Below, piece after piece: positions 8,257 through 21,989 of a stretch of DNA of 64,000 bases. The stretch comes from Cladorhizidae sp. MBARI D1340-BT2 (Eukaryota > Porifera > Demospongiae > Poecilosclerida > Cladorhizidae). The number at the start of each line of letters is the position of its first letter. The first letter of the stretch is position 1. The position numbers and the translations under genes were made by a program. The notes beneath the pieces were generated by a model, which worked only from the letters and a program-made list of their open reading frames with translations, was not told the origin of the DNA and did not search any database. The stretch spans positions 20,170,816-20,234,815 of the forward strand of contig JAQNBH010000007.1 in the NCBI GenBank assembly GCA_028752905.1, given 5' to 3'.

Positions 8257-11200
8257 ATGCCTAGTATATTTTCTATACATTTAGATATCACTTCAAAACT
8301 TCTGTCTGTTTTACCAGCTATTGATGAAGTTCAAACTAAACCTATGCAAGTTGCAGTAAGATCAGTAGTGTCTTCAGTTAATAATAGGGTAATAAAATAT
8401 TAGTTTTACAATTGATATCATTTCTTCTTTGCCTCACATTGTTCTACCCATGATATCTTCTTTATAATCAAGTTTTTTCTATTGCCATTGTTTTTATCAC
8501 TTTTTTCTTTGTTACTCTCTTCTAAATATCCTTCTTACTCTTCTTCAACCACTTTCTTCCTCGCTAATCCTTTAACTGAACCATTTTAGCTTCCAATTAG
8601 TCACGACGGTTTGGAGTCAAATTTCAGCATGCAAGCTATCAATTACGAATTGATTAAGGAAAATGGACATAAGAAGACTAATAGGAAAATTGAGGTACAC
8701 TGTATATGTATTTATAATGATTATAGAGCTTTATTCATATTATTATGTTTGATTTGAGATAAGAATGAAATTTTATTATATCATATATATCATTATCATA
8801 TATATCATTGTAATAATGTATGCTTCAGGTTGATGCTATCATTCTACCTCCCGATGACTCCTCCCCTCGAGCTCCTGATCTATCCTCTCCAGGGTGTATC
8901 CATGATAATTCCATGTATTATGAAATCACAGGCAACTGCAGAAAAGAGGTGTAGTACAAAACCAACCTTAGTCATGTTCCTGTGGTGATTTTACACTTGC
9001 TTATAATACATGGTTACTAACAGAAGCTATTCCTATAACAACTGATGGTCTTGGTCGGTCTCATAGATCAAGTTTACCTTACTTATCAGTAATTGGTTCA
9101 TATGAAGCTCCATAATGATAGGGTTAACAACTTGTGTGAATAGATAACCTGAGTTTAGTGTGCATGTGTTGTGCATCTATCACTGAAAAAATGAAGACAA
9201 TAACGGTATGGCATCAAAACAAACCAGAAAGCATGACATGTTCTTGTATCTCTAATAAATGTCCCAAGTTCAAGACTAAAGTTAGGTTTGCTACAAGATC
9301 TTCCTCCAGGCTGCTGATCGTTAAAACTTTCACTGTTACTGGAAAGCACCAAGAATTCTCTGATTAAGAAGCTTTGTTGGTCTTTAGACTTGAGTGCTAT
9401 TTGTATAGCCAGCTACCTATACCAGCGTTTCAGTCTAGTTGAATAGTTGATTATTCTATGGAGAATCCCGCATCCTAGGGTTGGGTGTAAAGTGCTCAGT
9501 CCGTGGTGCCTGTGTTGCTGTCTCAGCAAATACTTCCTAATTCCATCATGCATATAGTTATCCCTGGAACTGGTTACAATTAGTACACGTTTGAAATTTT
9601 AATTGCGGTATCAAACAAGCATCAATATTGACTTAAATTATACCAATGGATGAGGTAAAGAAGATCAGGTAGCATCATCTTTTTCAGCATGGATACAGTA
9701 GGTATACAATCTTGCAGAATCTGGTCCATATGAGCAAAGTTTTGAGGCAAAGCTTAAGATGTCAAACAGACTCATGGCTACCGTCATTGTTTACATGTTC
9801 CAGTTTTGATAGCCAGATTATTTACACATTTGTTAGTCTGTGAATTGGGTAAAACTTAGGCTCATGCGATATATTTTCCCTCGCCAGCAAAGGAAAGGTT
9901 GAAGGGAACACTGCCTGAACAGTTTCTGGTCGGCAATAAAATCCTTAGAAGTGTAATATTTACCAGTCCCACTGTGAGTCTGGATCAATTACAGGAGGGA
10001 GAATAGAAGCAAAGTAAAAATAAGTAAAAATAAATCAAAAATATTATTTTAACAATCTTCTGGGGATCCCTAAACAAGCTACCTAACTGCCTTTTGCCCA
10101 TAATTATGCTGGCCACATGCCTGTATATTCTAGCTTTTATGGAATTCTATTGTCTTGTATTTGGTTTTTGGTACACACTGAGTATTGAGTTATGGTCTGT
10201 GATCGATGTATCTTCGTCAGGAATACCAATGCAGTGTGAGCATGCATGTTTCATTGAACAGGTTCTTGTATCTTACTCTATTTTAGCTTTCATTCGATGG
10301 TGTTGTGTGGATAGTCTCTATGGTCCTTATTGTGATTGTATACATGGCTACCTCTCACCTCAAGGAGAAACCAGAAAAAGCTAGCTTTGTAAGGAAAGAA
10401 AAAAGTAAGTTAATACATAAATGATATGCATGTGAATATTATATTTATTTTATTCATGTACAAATTGAAATAATTTCCTGAGCTGCTTAGCTGTACATAT
10501 TGCACAAGTCATGTATTATTCGAGTGAACACTCTAGCTTGTATCATGGAGTGCCTGTTTTAACTTAAGATTACCAGATCTTGATCAGGTAACAATTGTTG
10601 TTTGTGGGACTGTTCCTAATCTTGCATTCCTAATAGGTCAGCTTGGTCCTATAGGTAAAGAAATTATCATCAGTTTCACCAAGTCTTCATTGTATTTATT
10701 TTTGGCATATCCCCTGTGTATTCATGCATTATATTCGACATATCCTAACTTGCAGTTGGTGCATTCATCTTCTGATCCATAACTTTGCATGCAAATCCAA
10801 CTGCTTAGTAGGAATGCTTTCAGTAAAGCAAGTCTACACGATAATAACTAGCTGCATCTAAAGCCTTATTGACTGGTTAACTAAGCATCTCTTTATCAAG
10901 CATGCCAGTCATTAAACCAAAAGCTAGATATCTTAACGGATAATTCACTGGCCATTGACATACACTATTGGTAGTAAAAGGTGATACTTGATGGGTGGAG
11001 TAATTGCAGCCCTTGGCTTTTGGACAAAATGTGGTAGTTATCCATATAGTAGGATAACAATTTCCTATATTTCCTTAGCAGCATATAAAATAAGAAAATA
11101 ATGTATTCATATTTAAGTATTGAACAAAATATATTTATTTCAGGGACAGAGAACAACATGCCATACCTTAAGTTAAAAAGTTAAAAAGTTCATGCGATGA

Positions 11201-13510
11201 CTAGGGAAATGGCTCGTCCCCAACCCTGATGGCAAAGATCCCATTACTGAGGCTGCATTCCCACGCTGCACAGCCACAGATATCCGTTGAAGAAGATGTT
11301 GATGGGAGTCCTCTTCATAAGTCACTGACCTCAGGCGGCGGCCCAACTCCCTGAAGAATGCCTTTGCTTGAGGCCCAAAGGATCCACACGTCTCTACCGC
11401 CACAGGTACAAACTTGTATGCCGAGTCCAGGTGGGCGTACTTTTCACCCTTCAAAATCTACTATTTACAATTTCACATTCGTGCTTTGATTATTTTTTTA
11501 TTGCAGAAACTATTCAATGGTATATTTATGAGGACGAATGGATGCCGACAGATTGCAATGAGGTATTTTGTTATCCTGTAGTATTACGTATGTCTCTTAT
11601 GGTCATTTAGAGTGTGTGACTATATCACACTAATTTAAAGTAACTTGAGTGACATTATAATCATACATGCCTACATTAAGCTCTTCATGACTTTTGTTGA
11701 AATAGTTGTAGCTTTTTATAGTTGGGTTAAGAAGATACATACTTAAGCTAATGTTGAGAATGATTTGAAGGAGTCATCCAAATTGAAGTTGGGAATGGAT
11801 GAAAAATGATAAAGATAAGATAATTTTGTTATGAATTATAATTATGTAGTTGATGTCTGACATTATCTATGTAGGGTTTCTGTACTGGGGAGTCCATTGA
11901 AACTACAACAAGGTAATTATATTTTCCATTCACTCGGCCTGACTTATTTAAAGGAATCTCCATGGTCATTTATGCTATTTTTCCTTGCAGCAGAGTAGTA
12001 AATTTCCTAGTAGTGTTATAACTTGCTATATAGCTTAAATGATACATATATCACATGGTTATTGACTGAACTCTAGCTGGAATGGTCTTCTATCAAATAC
12101 ATTTTTATTTGGCAGATGTAGTATAATTATAGTGAAGATCATAAGATGAAGGTAGTTTTTATCATTATATTATGTAATATTACACAATTGCTATATACAT
12201 AAGGTTCCATAATAGATAAAATTTAATTTTAAAATATGTAATTCTTGTCACTATTATTATACCCACTACCCCAATATTAAATATACAAGAAAGCTATGAA
12301 GAGACCCAACCTCTTTCAACCAACCTATCTCTCTCTATCATGGCGGGACAAACTACTACTGCCAATATAGTTCTGTACAAGTGGTAGCCTCTATGCAGCA
12401 ATCCTTAACACACTCATGCATTTATCCTTCTCCAACTGCACAATGTATTTACTTAATGCCTGCCACACTGCCAAGCTAATGTGCATTAATGTGCATTGGA
12501 CACATCCACACTGAATTGGAACTGAAATAATGGGCATTAATGGGCATTATTCTGGTGTACTTCGATAGGTAGAATCAGAGCAACAAATTAAAGTATTCAA
12601 ATTACTACGTGAGTGTGCATTGGCAAGACTTTCATTCACTCGTGTCTTTGTGATGCTACTGTTGGAAACTTTGTAGCTACGTAGCTGTATAATATCTGTG
12701 GCCTGCAGCCAAACTAGCTAGACCAACTATATTGTTAGAGAACTGTTGCTGTGTTTGTATACCCTGTATCTGGACTTCTGAAGTTCATGCAGTTGCAACA
12801 TGTCACAACACTGCAATTGCATTCTGTATTGAGGTTGCCTGTCAACAACACTGCAGTACTTGCAAAGCCAACAACATATTTAGTGAGCCACTGTACAAAA
12901 CTGCAAAATTGAATAATCGATATGCATAAATATTGGCCTGACCAGCATAACCACTTGCTCCGGCCCTGTATATGTAACATCCTAGCCTAATAATGACTAG
13001 AGTGGTTCTTCTATGCCTTCATCTTTTCTTTGTAGAGGCCAATGGCTCTTCAGCATCAATATTGCTCTTCCAGACTTCTAGCTTCAGAAACCACAGGAAA
13101 TGTTGAAACATCTTTGAGCAATGGACTCATGAATCTTCAGACAAAATGTACTTTAGTTTGATGTCACACGCATTGAAGGCCTTCTTATTTGCTGTTTGAA
13201 ACATGCGATAGCCAATGCAAATGCAATCCTTTCATTTTAAGTGTGTATATATACTGGACGAATGCATTGTGTTTGATTGCTATTTCAGGACATTTTGCAT
13301 TAGGGGTTCTGAAATGTAATATGTGGTATTAACCCTTACTTGCATAATAAATTACGTCCATGCAGGATTAATCAGACGATGTCGGAAGAGCAGCGAGTCC
13401 GAATTGAAAGAAACCTTCTTTTACCGCAGATCTCCAATAAACCGAACAATTACAGTAAAAGTATAAATGATTTTTATGCAGGAAATGTACCACGTAAAAA
13501 ACCTGTTTAG
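8257..13510 (+). CDS. Unrecognised single-pass membrane protein, seven exons, 237 aa
   Basis: Exons: 8257-8388, 8590-8694, 8829-8948, 10287-10404, 11507-11562, 11875-11912 and 13366-13510 (stop TAG). All introns are GT-AG, the phases agree at every junction (0,0,0,1,0,2) and the sum is 714 bases. That consistency is the main evidence for the model. Residues 1-119 are hydrophilic with one N-F-S sequon and two Cys. A membrane segment follows (VVWIVSMVLIVIVYMA, about 125-140) with a basic flank after it, then about 95 cytoplasmic residues ending NVPRKKPV. The C-terminal side should face the cytosol by the positive-inside rule. No signal peptide is seen. The ATG at 8257 follows an in-frame TAG that could instead be an acceptor, so upstream exons may exist. 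I do not recognise the family. Confidence 0.68.
8949..10286 (+). other. Intron 3 of the membrane-protein gene
   Basis: 1.3 kb between exons 3 and 4. A 69-codon open stretch at about 9158-9367 (+) with several Cys looks protein-like, but its phase does not fit the flanking exons. It could be an alternative exon. Nothing else is recognised. Confidence 0.45.
10287..10404 (+). CDS. Transmembrane exon (exon 4) of the unrecognised membrane protein
   Basis: Acceptor CTATTTTAG and donor AAAA|GTAAGT are both strong. The exon encodes about 16 consecutive hydrophobic residues, then HLKEKPEK, a basic stop-transfer flank. Confidence 0.75.
11173..11454 (-). pseudogene. Dispersed retroelement C-terminal module, copy 1
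   Basis: The minus-strand peptide contains ETCGSFGPQAKAFFRELG and LLQRISVAVQRGNAASVMG. The same module recurs at 14103-14306 (+) and, decayed, at 59215-59370 (+). From memory, this kind of block follows the reverse transcriptase in retroelement ORFs common in sponges and other marine animals. The RT itself is not present here. It lies in intron 4 of the membrane-protein gene, in antisense. Confidence 0.65.
11913..13365 (+). other. Intron 6 of the membrane-protein gene
   Basis: 1.45 kb, AT-rich. The only structure noted is a short run of GTGCATTAAT / GGGCATTAAT repeats near 12480-12550. No element is recognised. Confidence 0.5.
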
Positions 13511-14102
13511 GGATAATACCCATCATTTTTGGCATATTAGTCCATTCAAGAATATTTTAAATGTGTATTCTGATTGTGATCTGATATTACCTTGAATTAT
13601 GATAATTATCTTTAATATCCTGGCTTATATTTTAGTTTGTTCTCTGACAAGGCAACTTATAGAGTGTGAGACATGGCATTCTTAATATTAGATTAAAAAG
13701 TTGATAATTTCACTATTATAGTTCTCTCAATTCATGTATAACACTAATCTAAAATACAAAAATAAGAAGTAGATTATTATATTACTATTATTATTATTAT
13801 ATTCTTTATAGTCTATATATATTATATCAAGCAAATCAACACAATTTAATGAAACAGTTAACAAGTTAATAGTGATAGTAATTTCTTACAAATCCTGAGT
13901 CCATCTTGACTATTGCAACCAAGTGCAGAACAAAAATAAATAAATGAATATATAAATAAATATAATGACAGAAAATGAGGTAAAATGTTTTGTTTTGTAC
14001 ATATGATCAGTATCAAGTTAATGTCCTATGTTGTCTTAAATGTCTTAAATGAGTTGTACTACTTGATTATCGATGATAATTCTGACCTATTCTTCTACTG
14101 CC

Positions 14103-14306
14103 ACTACATCATTAGGCATTGCAAAAACTTGTGGATCATTTGGGCCTCAATCAAAGGCTTTCTTGAAGGAGTTGGGCTGCCGCTTGAAGTCAGTGACTTA
14201 TGAAGAGAATGCCCATCAACATCTTCTTCAACGGATTTCTGTGGCTGTGCAGCGTGGGAATGCAGCCTCAGTAATGGGGATCTTGGTTGGGGATGAGCCA
14301 TTTACC
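14103..14306 (+). pseudogene. Dispersed retroelement C-terminal module, copy 2
   Basis: It encodes KTCGSFGPQSKAFLKELG and LLQRISVAVQRGNAASVMG, about 80% identical by eye to the minus-strand copy at 11173-11454. It ends at a stop near 14309, about 90 bp before a large trinucleotide array. No upstream RT domain is seen. Confidence 0.65.
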
Positions 14307-14397
14307 TAGTCACCCCTTGAACATTTGAACTTGAGGGGAGGGGGCTATAAACTATATGAATAAGAGGACTAATGTTAAGTTGTTGTTCCCAAACATT

Positions 14398-15640
<1,243 letters not shown>

Positions 15641-15719
15641 TAAGAATAAGATGTTATGATGGTCATGGCTTTAAGTTCAAGTTCAGGCTCTAGTTGCTCT
15701 ACAGCAGCTAGGCAAGTTC

Positions 15720-16281
15720 ATTCCACGGTGTCGATTTAACCGCTCGCACATTTGGTGTTGGGTTGATTTGCAATGCCTTCTTCATGCAGTTCCTTCCGTC
15801 TTCTGCCTGGTCAAAGATGGTGGCTTCCTCCCACAAAATAGGATGTCCATTATCCCATGTGTATTCAGCAATTGCAGACTTCTCTTTAGCACACTTTCTA
15901 CAGACATCTTGATGTTCTTTCACTCTGGTCTCCAGTCTTCCTATGGTCGCCACTATGTAGTATTTCCCACAGCTGCAAGGGATGTGGTACACAATGGATG
16001 AGTGCATATTAGCTGGTAAAACATCCTTCACTCTGCTCAGTTGTGTCCTCAAGAGTTCTTCCCGATCTGAAAATGACTTTGATGTTGAACTTCCTGCAGA
16101 TCCTCCTGATGTCTTCACTCATACCTGCTGCATAAGGAATCACTACCACAGGATCCTTCTTTTTATACACCAGACTGCCTGTATCGGTGTTATTATCTTC
16201 CTTTCTGCATTTAGATGTATCTGCAGACCAAGGGTTGATGAAGGCTTGTGGATAGCAACTCTCTATAAAGACCTTATTCAA
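15720..16281 (-). pseudogene. Penelope-like element fragment with GIY-YIG endonuclease
   Basis: The minus strand encodes the end of a Penelope-like ORF: PVVVIPYAAGMSEDIRRICR (about 16155-16100), then the linker region, then the endonuclease IPCSCGKYYI, RLETRVKEHQ, KSAIAEYTWDNGHPI and a conserved tail. Two frames are needed, with a shift near 16040. The usual YIGET of this endonuclease reads YIVAT here, so the active-site Gly is lost. Only the 3' part of the element remains, next to a trinucleotide array. In life such elements prime RT at nicked DNA using this nuclease. Confidence 0.85.
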
Positions 16282-16299
16282 ATGATGTTCTTCCCCCCT

Positions 16300-16920
16300 T
16301 GCCAGTCACTACTCTCCTGGCTCAACATACAAGCTCTTCACCACTCCACTTCAGACATGGATAGGACGAGGATGCAATCTATCATCACAGTGCAGGTTGG
16401 TGTGCATGGGTTTTCTGTAAACGGTTGCAAATTAGCCATCCATCATCCTTCCTGTTACGAAACTCCGCCCTTAATTATTGGGTTTTCACTATCTAAATGA
16501 CTAGCTAGATAGCGAGAGTTGACTAGCTAGATAGCGAAAGTTCCTCACTGCCTCTACTGAGCCTCCCAGAGACCATCACCCAAAGACCTGAGCCTCCCAC
16601 CCATAGTCACCGACAAACTTTGTGAAATACAAATAAAGCACACCAACACGTTTGGACCTTAGCGTTGCGACCTGGTCTAACTGACTTCATGTTCACAATA
16701 ATAACTAACCCGATGCGTCTGCGTCACGCCACTGGTGCTAGGAAAAGACTCTTAATATTGGAGTCGTAGGCTATCAATTTTTGACCTACCTATGATTGCA
16801 GTAGCTAATTTACCATGATAAGACTGTTGCTCAGGGATGATGTGGCATTGTTGCTGGCATACGTTACCTTAAAGGTGTGGAAATGGGAGCCAAGCCAACT
16901 CACCTACCCTCCTGTAAAAG
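16300..16920. other. No recognised gene
   Basis: About 600 bp between the Penelope-like fragment and an oxidoreductase pseudogene. A short duplicated phrase (ACTAGCTAGATAGCGA) occurs at about 16500-16540. Nothing else is seen. Confidence 0.5.
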
Positions 16921-16924
16921 ATTA

Positions 16925-17200
16925 AGCCTATGATTACATCATAGTAAGTGCTGGTTCTGCTGGATGTGTTCTAGCCAACAGATTCAGAGAGTCCAGAAGT
17001 CACTGTCATACTCATAGAAGTTGGTGGGCCAGATGACGGTCCCAATGGGATAACGTTCTTCAAAACTCTCATAAATACAAATGTGCATGGGAATATGGAA
17101 ACATTTGTAGCTAGTTGGAAGTTTTCCCTGTAGATAGAAGTAAATGTCAAGTCATCAAATGGTGGTTTACAGGATTAACAGTACTGAAGGGTTGACATCT
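16925..17200 (+). pseudogene. GMC oxidoreductase (choline dehydrogenase-like) pseudogene, N-terminal fragment
   Basis: The text encodes YDYIIVSAGSAGCVLANRFR, the FAD-binding start of the GMC family (normally GAGSAGC; one Gly is Ser here). After a frame shift near 16990 it continues PEVTVILIEVGGPDDGPNG. After further shifts it gives SSHQMVVYRINS, resembling the family's GGSS..NGM.Y.RG segment near 17145-17190. Several frame breaks and loss of the rest show it is dead. No introns are seen, so it could be a processed copy. Confidence 0.75.
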
Positions 17201-17428
17201 GGCAGGTGTATGATGAATCTTTCCGTCTTTTTCTTTCCACTAAGAATAAGTCTTGACCGCACAGTATAGCCAAAACGTCATCAGTTTTGTTATGTAGCCA
17301 GTTGTCATGACTGAGAAGTCAGTTCCCTTTAATTATTCTCTTCACAACTTTTTTCTTTCAAGTTTGCAACAGTGTTTCACAGGGGAAGAGAAACATGGTC
17401 TTTTTTTTTTTAATGATTTCTCAATAAC

Positions 17429-17443
17429 GGGGGGGGGGGGGGG
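17429..17443 (+). repeat. G15 homopolymer
   Basis: A run of 15 G, preceded about 20 bp upstream by an 11-nt T run. Length may be affected by sequencing. Confidence 0.95.
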
Positions 17444-17579
17444 ATATACCACTTTAGACCACACTAATTTTCTGTGCTGCAAGTACTAGATTTCTACTTA
17501 ATGGATTTGTAAAGGGTGTGGTCAAAAGGGTGTGGTCAAATTGTTATTTTGTTGTTAATTAAGTTACTATGAATATATT

Positions 17580-19840
17580 AGGCCCTGGCTAGCATAATTT
17601 TGGGGGAAATAGGTGGTTCAGAGAATTGAGAATAATGCTGGAAAAATAGGCAAGCTTTCAGGAAAAATATATAGGCAGACTTTCAGGAAAAATAGGCAGA
17701 CTTTCAGGAGAAATCTAAATGATTTCTTAGATTAAACATAAGAGTGACTGAATGCATCACAGTAACAGCTTATCCACACCTCTCAAGTCTCACTTATTAA
17801 AATTGTGACACACTTAGCCAAGTCAAGCATCTTAATTAAAAAGCATGCAGGATATGGGTGGGTAAGATTCTTGCTGGTACATGTACCAGTTGTGAAATAA
17901 CCACAGTGTGGTAATTTCACAACAGTCACTGCAAGCAAGTATTGTCACTGGTAAAGGGTTAGTCTGCTTGGCAGTTAATTACTTTATTGTGTACAGTAAC
18001 AGACCACATGGCCAAGTCATTGTGCACTGAACAGTTGAGTTTGTTGGCTAGCTATTTGTAGCTGAAGTATATGGCTGAGACAATAGAGGCAGGACTAGAT
18101 GGAGACACTGACAATGTGTGTGACATCAATAGTACCAGCTCAGACTACACCGAGTTGCCAGTCACCAATCTTGTAGATCGGCTCAAACCTCCTCAGCCAT
18201 CAGAGGAAGATTGGCATCAACCTTCCTCCTGTAGGAAAGAAGAGAGGAAGAGGCTGTACAAACAATGATCCTAAGTCAGTTTCTGCTGAAAGAGTGAAGG
18301 CTTACAAAAATGAACCTTTGACAGTGAGCAATGGCTAACTATTTTGTTCAGGCTGCCGGGAACAACTCTCTGTAAAGAAAAGTTCCTTAGAGTTTCACAT
18401 CAAGTCTCTGAAACATGTGAGGGGCAAGGAACGTTTGGTATCGAAAGAAAAGCGTCAATTGGGCTTAATGAGGTCACTCCGGCAATTTGATAAAGAAGTT
18501 CATCCATCAGGTGAAACATTACCCGATTCTACCCTAGAGTGAATGTAGTGACTTCTCCAGGTGTTCCTCTCAGCAAGTTAGATGCTTTAGGGACCTACTT
18601 GAAGAAAATGCATTTTCCCTATCTGATCACACCTTCGTCGTCTGATACCATTCATCTTGCATGATGAAATCAGTAAACTGAAACAAGATATTTGCGGGAG
18701 ACATGTAGCAATCATTTTTGATGGAACGACCCATGTGTGTGAGGCCTTTGTGATTGTTCTACATTACATAGATAAAGAGTGGGCTATCAAGCAGCGTGTT
18801 TGTCGGCTGATGCTTTTAGCTAAATCCATCACTGGAGAAGAATGTGCTCGGCAACTAATAACTGCTTTGTCAACTGAGCTGTCAATTGTTTCTAATTTGT
18901 GCATGGCAGTGATTTACCTCCATGTACAACTGGAAAACTACTGGAAATCATTACGATCAAGCAGCATGTAGGAAACTGAAAATGGAGCTCGCTATAACAG
19001 TAGATGCAATGGAACCGTTCGTCATGGCAACATACTCATTGGAAGGTGATGGGCCATTAGTGTTAGTTGCCTATCAGCGATTAAGTCTTCTGTATTCTCA
19101 TGTCTCGTCACAATACTATCCAAATGTCTCTTAAGCATCTGTCAGGAGGAAATTCTACACGCGAGTGCCAACTGATAGCTTACGCCAAAGCTTGTGTCCC
19201 TGCCTACTCGTACTTCAAGGAGAAGTTTGACAGAGATCTCAGGCCTATTGTACTTGCAGCACGTTACCTTTCACCTTCAAAAGTGAATGAATTCAAGCCA
19301 ACTGCTGTTGATATTGATTCACTCACTGTCTTCCCATTCTTGAACACAGAAGTGATTAATGGCTTAAAGTCTGAGTTACCTGAATATCTTGCAGCAGCTG
19401 AGGATGTTTCGGATAGCGTAGACCCCATTCAGTGGTGGAAGGTGCCATGACGGCCCATGAGGAGAATGATAGATTGCCTAACTGGACTCACACGTGTAGA
19501 TTAGTCTTATTGGTGCAGCCTTCGTCAGCTGCAGCTGAACGTGTATTCTCAATTTTGAGCAATACCTTTTCTACGAAGCAAGAAACTTCTTTGGAGGATT
19601 ACTTACAACTTTCTGTTATGTTACACTACAACTATAGTCGATAGATAATTGAATGTCTCGAATCTTGAATCCTTGATTGCCTATATTCTCTTTGTAAAAA
19701 TTGTTTGTCAAAGCATAATTGAGAAAAATAGGTATATTGAAAAGAAAAATAGGTGAATATTAGGAGCATAATTTCATAAAAGGAAAGAAAAATAGGTAGA
19801 ATGAAAAGAAAAATAGGTGAATATTAGGAGCAAGAATAAT
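17580..19840 (+). mobile_element. hAT DNA transposon remnant
   Basis: The transposase pseudogene is flanked by clusters of an AAAAATAGG(C/T) motif: four at about 17605-17700 and four at about 19726-19825, all in the same orientation. Subterminal repeats bound by transposase are typical of hAT elements, so these may mark the ends. Clear terminal inverted repeats and an 8-bp target duplication were not identified. Confidence 0.55.
18071..19644 (+). pseudogene. hAT-family transposase pseudogene
   Basis: Pieces in several frames are collinear with a hAT transposase: a BED-like finger (about 18345-18420; CSGC then H-x5-H), the catalytic-region segment HVAIIFDGTTHVCEAF and LLAKSITGEE (about 18700-18850), the mid-region, and the C-terminal dimerisation segment VQPSSAAAERVFSILSNTF with LEDYLQLSVMLHYN ending at 19644. 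Stops at about 18268, 18540 and 19133 and a deletion near 18920 show inactivation. Confidence 0.85.
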
Positions 19841-19967
19841 CCGCCAAGGCCTAGAATAGATCCCAGAGCATCTTACTTTCTCAGGCCAAACAACCACAGT
19901 AACAAAAGATGTCCTCAATACTCTTCTACTTGTTTATACTTGCAGCAACTGAATTCAGCAGAATTAT

Positions 19968-19984
19968 CCCCCCCCCCCCCCCCC
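19968..19984 (+). repeat. C17 homopolymer
   Basis: A run of 17 C followed by ACCCC. Confidence 0.95.
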
Positions 19985-20094
19985 ACCCCTAGATATGAAC
20001 ATCAACTTCCTTTCCCCCAAAGCATAGAAACACAACAAGAATCTTAGCATTATATCATCAAGATGACATCATGAGCACAACCATTGCCCTAATC

Positions 20095-20955
20095 CTAGCT
20101 ATACACTACCCTGGCCTTAACGTTAGCAATAGCCCTGACCCTAGCTATAATATACTACCCTGGCCTTAACGTTAGCAATAGCCCTGACCCCAGCTATATA
20201 GTGCCCTGGCCTTAACATTAGCAATAGCCCTGACCCCAGCTATATAGTACCCTGGCCTTAACATTAGCAATAGCCCTGACCCCAGCTATATAGTACCCTG
20301 GCCTTAACATTAGCAATAGCCCTGACCCTAGCTATATAGTACCCTGGCCTTAACATTAGCAATAGCCCTGACCCCAGCTATATAGTACCCTGGCCTTAAC
20401 ATTAGCAATAGCCCTGACCCTAGCTATATAGTACCCTGGCCTTAACATTAGCAATAGCCCTGACCCTAGCTATATAGTACCCTGGCCTTAACATTAGCAA
20501 TAGTCCTGACCCTAGCTATATAGTACCCTGGCCTTAACATTAGCAATAGCCCTGACCCCAGCTATATAGTACCCTGGCCTTAACATTAGCAATAGCTCTG
20601 ACCCTAGCTATATAGTAGTAGTACCCTGGCCTTAACATTAGCAATAGCCCTGACCCTAGCTATATAGTACCCTGGCCTTAACATTAGCAATAGCCCTGAC
20701 CCCAGCTATATAGTACCCTGGCCTTAACATTAGCAATAGCCCTGACCCTAGCTATATAGTACCCTGGCCTTAACATTAGCAATAGCCCTGACCCTAGCTA
20801 TATAGTACCCTGGCCTTAACATTAGCAATAGTCCTGACCCTAGCTATATAGTACCCTGGCCTTAACGTTAGCAATAGCCCTGACCCTAGCTATATAGTAC
20901 CCTGGCCTTAACGTTAGCAATAGCCCTGACCCTAGCCTTAACGTTAGCAATAGCA
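20095..20955. repeat. 46-bp minisatellite, about 19 copies
   Basis: The period of 46 was measured directly (for example, GCAATAGCCC at 20221 and 20267). The core reads CCCTGGCCTTAACATTAGCA and AATAGCCCTGACCCTAGC. Copies are over 90% alike by eye with a few insertions. The CCCTRRCC / CCTTAACGTTAG text resembles degenerate telomere repeat. Confidence 0.95.
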
Positions 20956-21988
20956 TGCTATGGGAAGGAACACTCCACCAACATTCAAATGTTTCAACCA
21001 ACACATATTTTGGTTTCTTCAGAATAGCACCATTGGTTGAAATGTTGGTGGAGTAACCAGTTTAAAAGGGAAGATGATCTTAACATTTTATTTTATTTTC
21101 AGCCACTAATGAATGTTCAGCCACTAATGCGAGTGATAGAAACACATTATAAAACTCTTAGGCTTTGCTTGTATCTACTTTGCATGTTGGCTGGCAAATT
21201 TGGACCCCCTCTCCTGTCATGATGCTTCAGATTCTTCCCTGGTCCCACACACCCTCGTGATACCCTGGAACTTGTATCTGCCCATGGAATTCACTTCTTC
21301 TTGGAGAATCTGTCATTGCTCATCTTCAACCACATTGTCTATTTCACTTATAGACAGATGCAATTGAACCACAAGCAAGTTTACTAAAAATACTTACCTC
21401 TGAAGATGATGATCACACTGCGGAAGAAACCTGCTCGAGAATGATAGTCAATAATAACTCTTGAAATCACTGCACATGTCTGACTATTTAAGGAAAGCAA
21501 AACAAAGTTGAACCCCGGAATATATATAATCAAAAACTTTGTTCATAACAAAACCCCATCAGCATTACAGATATTTTCTAGTGGATTGGTAAGAGGTCAG
21601 GATACGTGACATTATAGTAGGCTGTAGCATAAGTACAAATCCTAGCATTACACTATCCTAATGGCATCATGGGTGTAGCAAGATTGCTTTGATCTAGCCA
21701 TTGTTCTGGTCATCATTAGTATTGCACCATGATGAATAATGCCCAAGAGTTACTGTTCTCCTTCCATCCCGATATCTGATTCCCTACACCCATAAATATC
21801 AAGTGTCTTGGTTATTATGCCTAAAAAGATAGCAAGAAAATTTTCTACTATTTTTACATCTGAATAAACATCTTTGTAACATTTCACTGCTGCCCACAAT
21901 ACTTAAAAAGTCATTAGCGGTCTCGATCTAGCTTCTTTAGTTTCCCCAGGAACTGACTTACTAGACTGACAAGAGAGTAATTCACAAA

Positions 21989-21989
<1 letters not shown>
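20956..21989. other. No recognised gene
   Basis: About 1 kb of unique-looking sequence. A short inverted pair CCACCAACATT / AATGTTGGTGGAG lies at about 20972-21055. No exon could be supported. Confidence 0.5.

Noticed and set aside
9020..9115. Possible exon between exons 3 and 4 of the membrane-protein gene
   Set aside because: It is open only in a phase that neither flanking exon provides.
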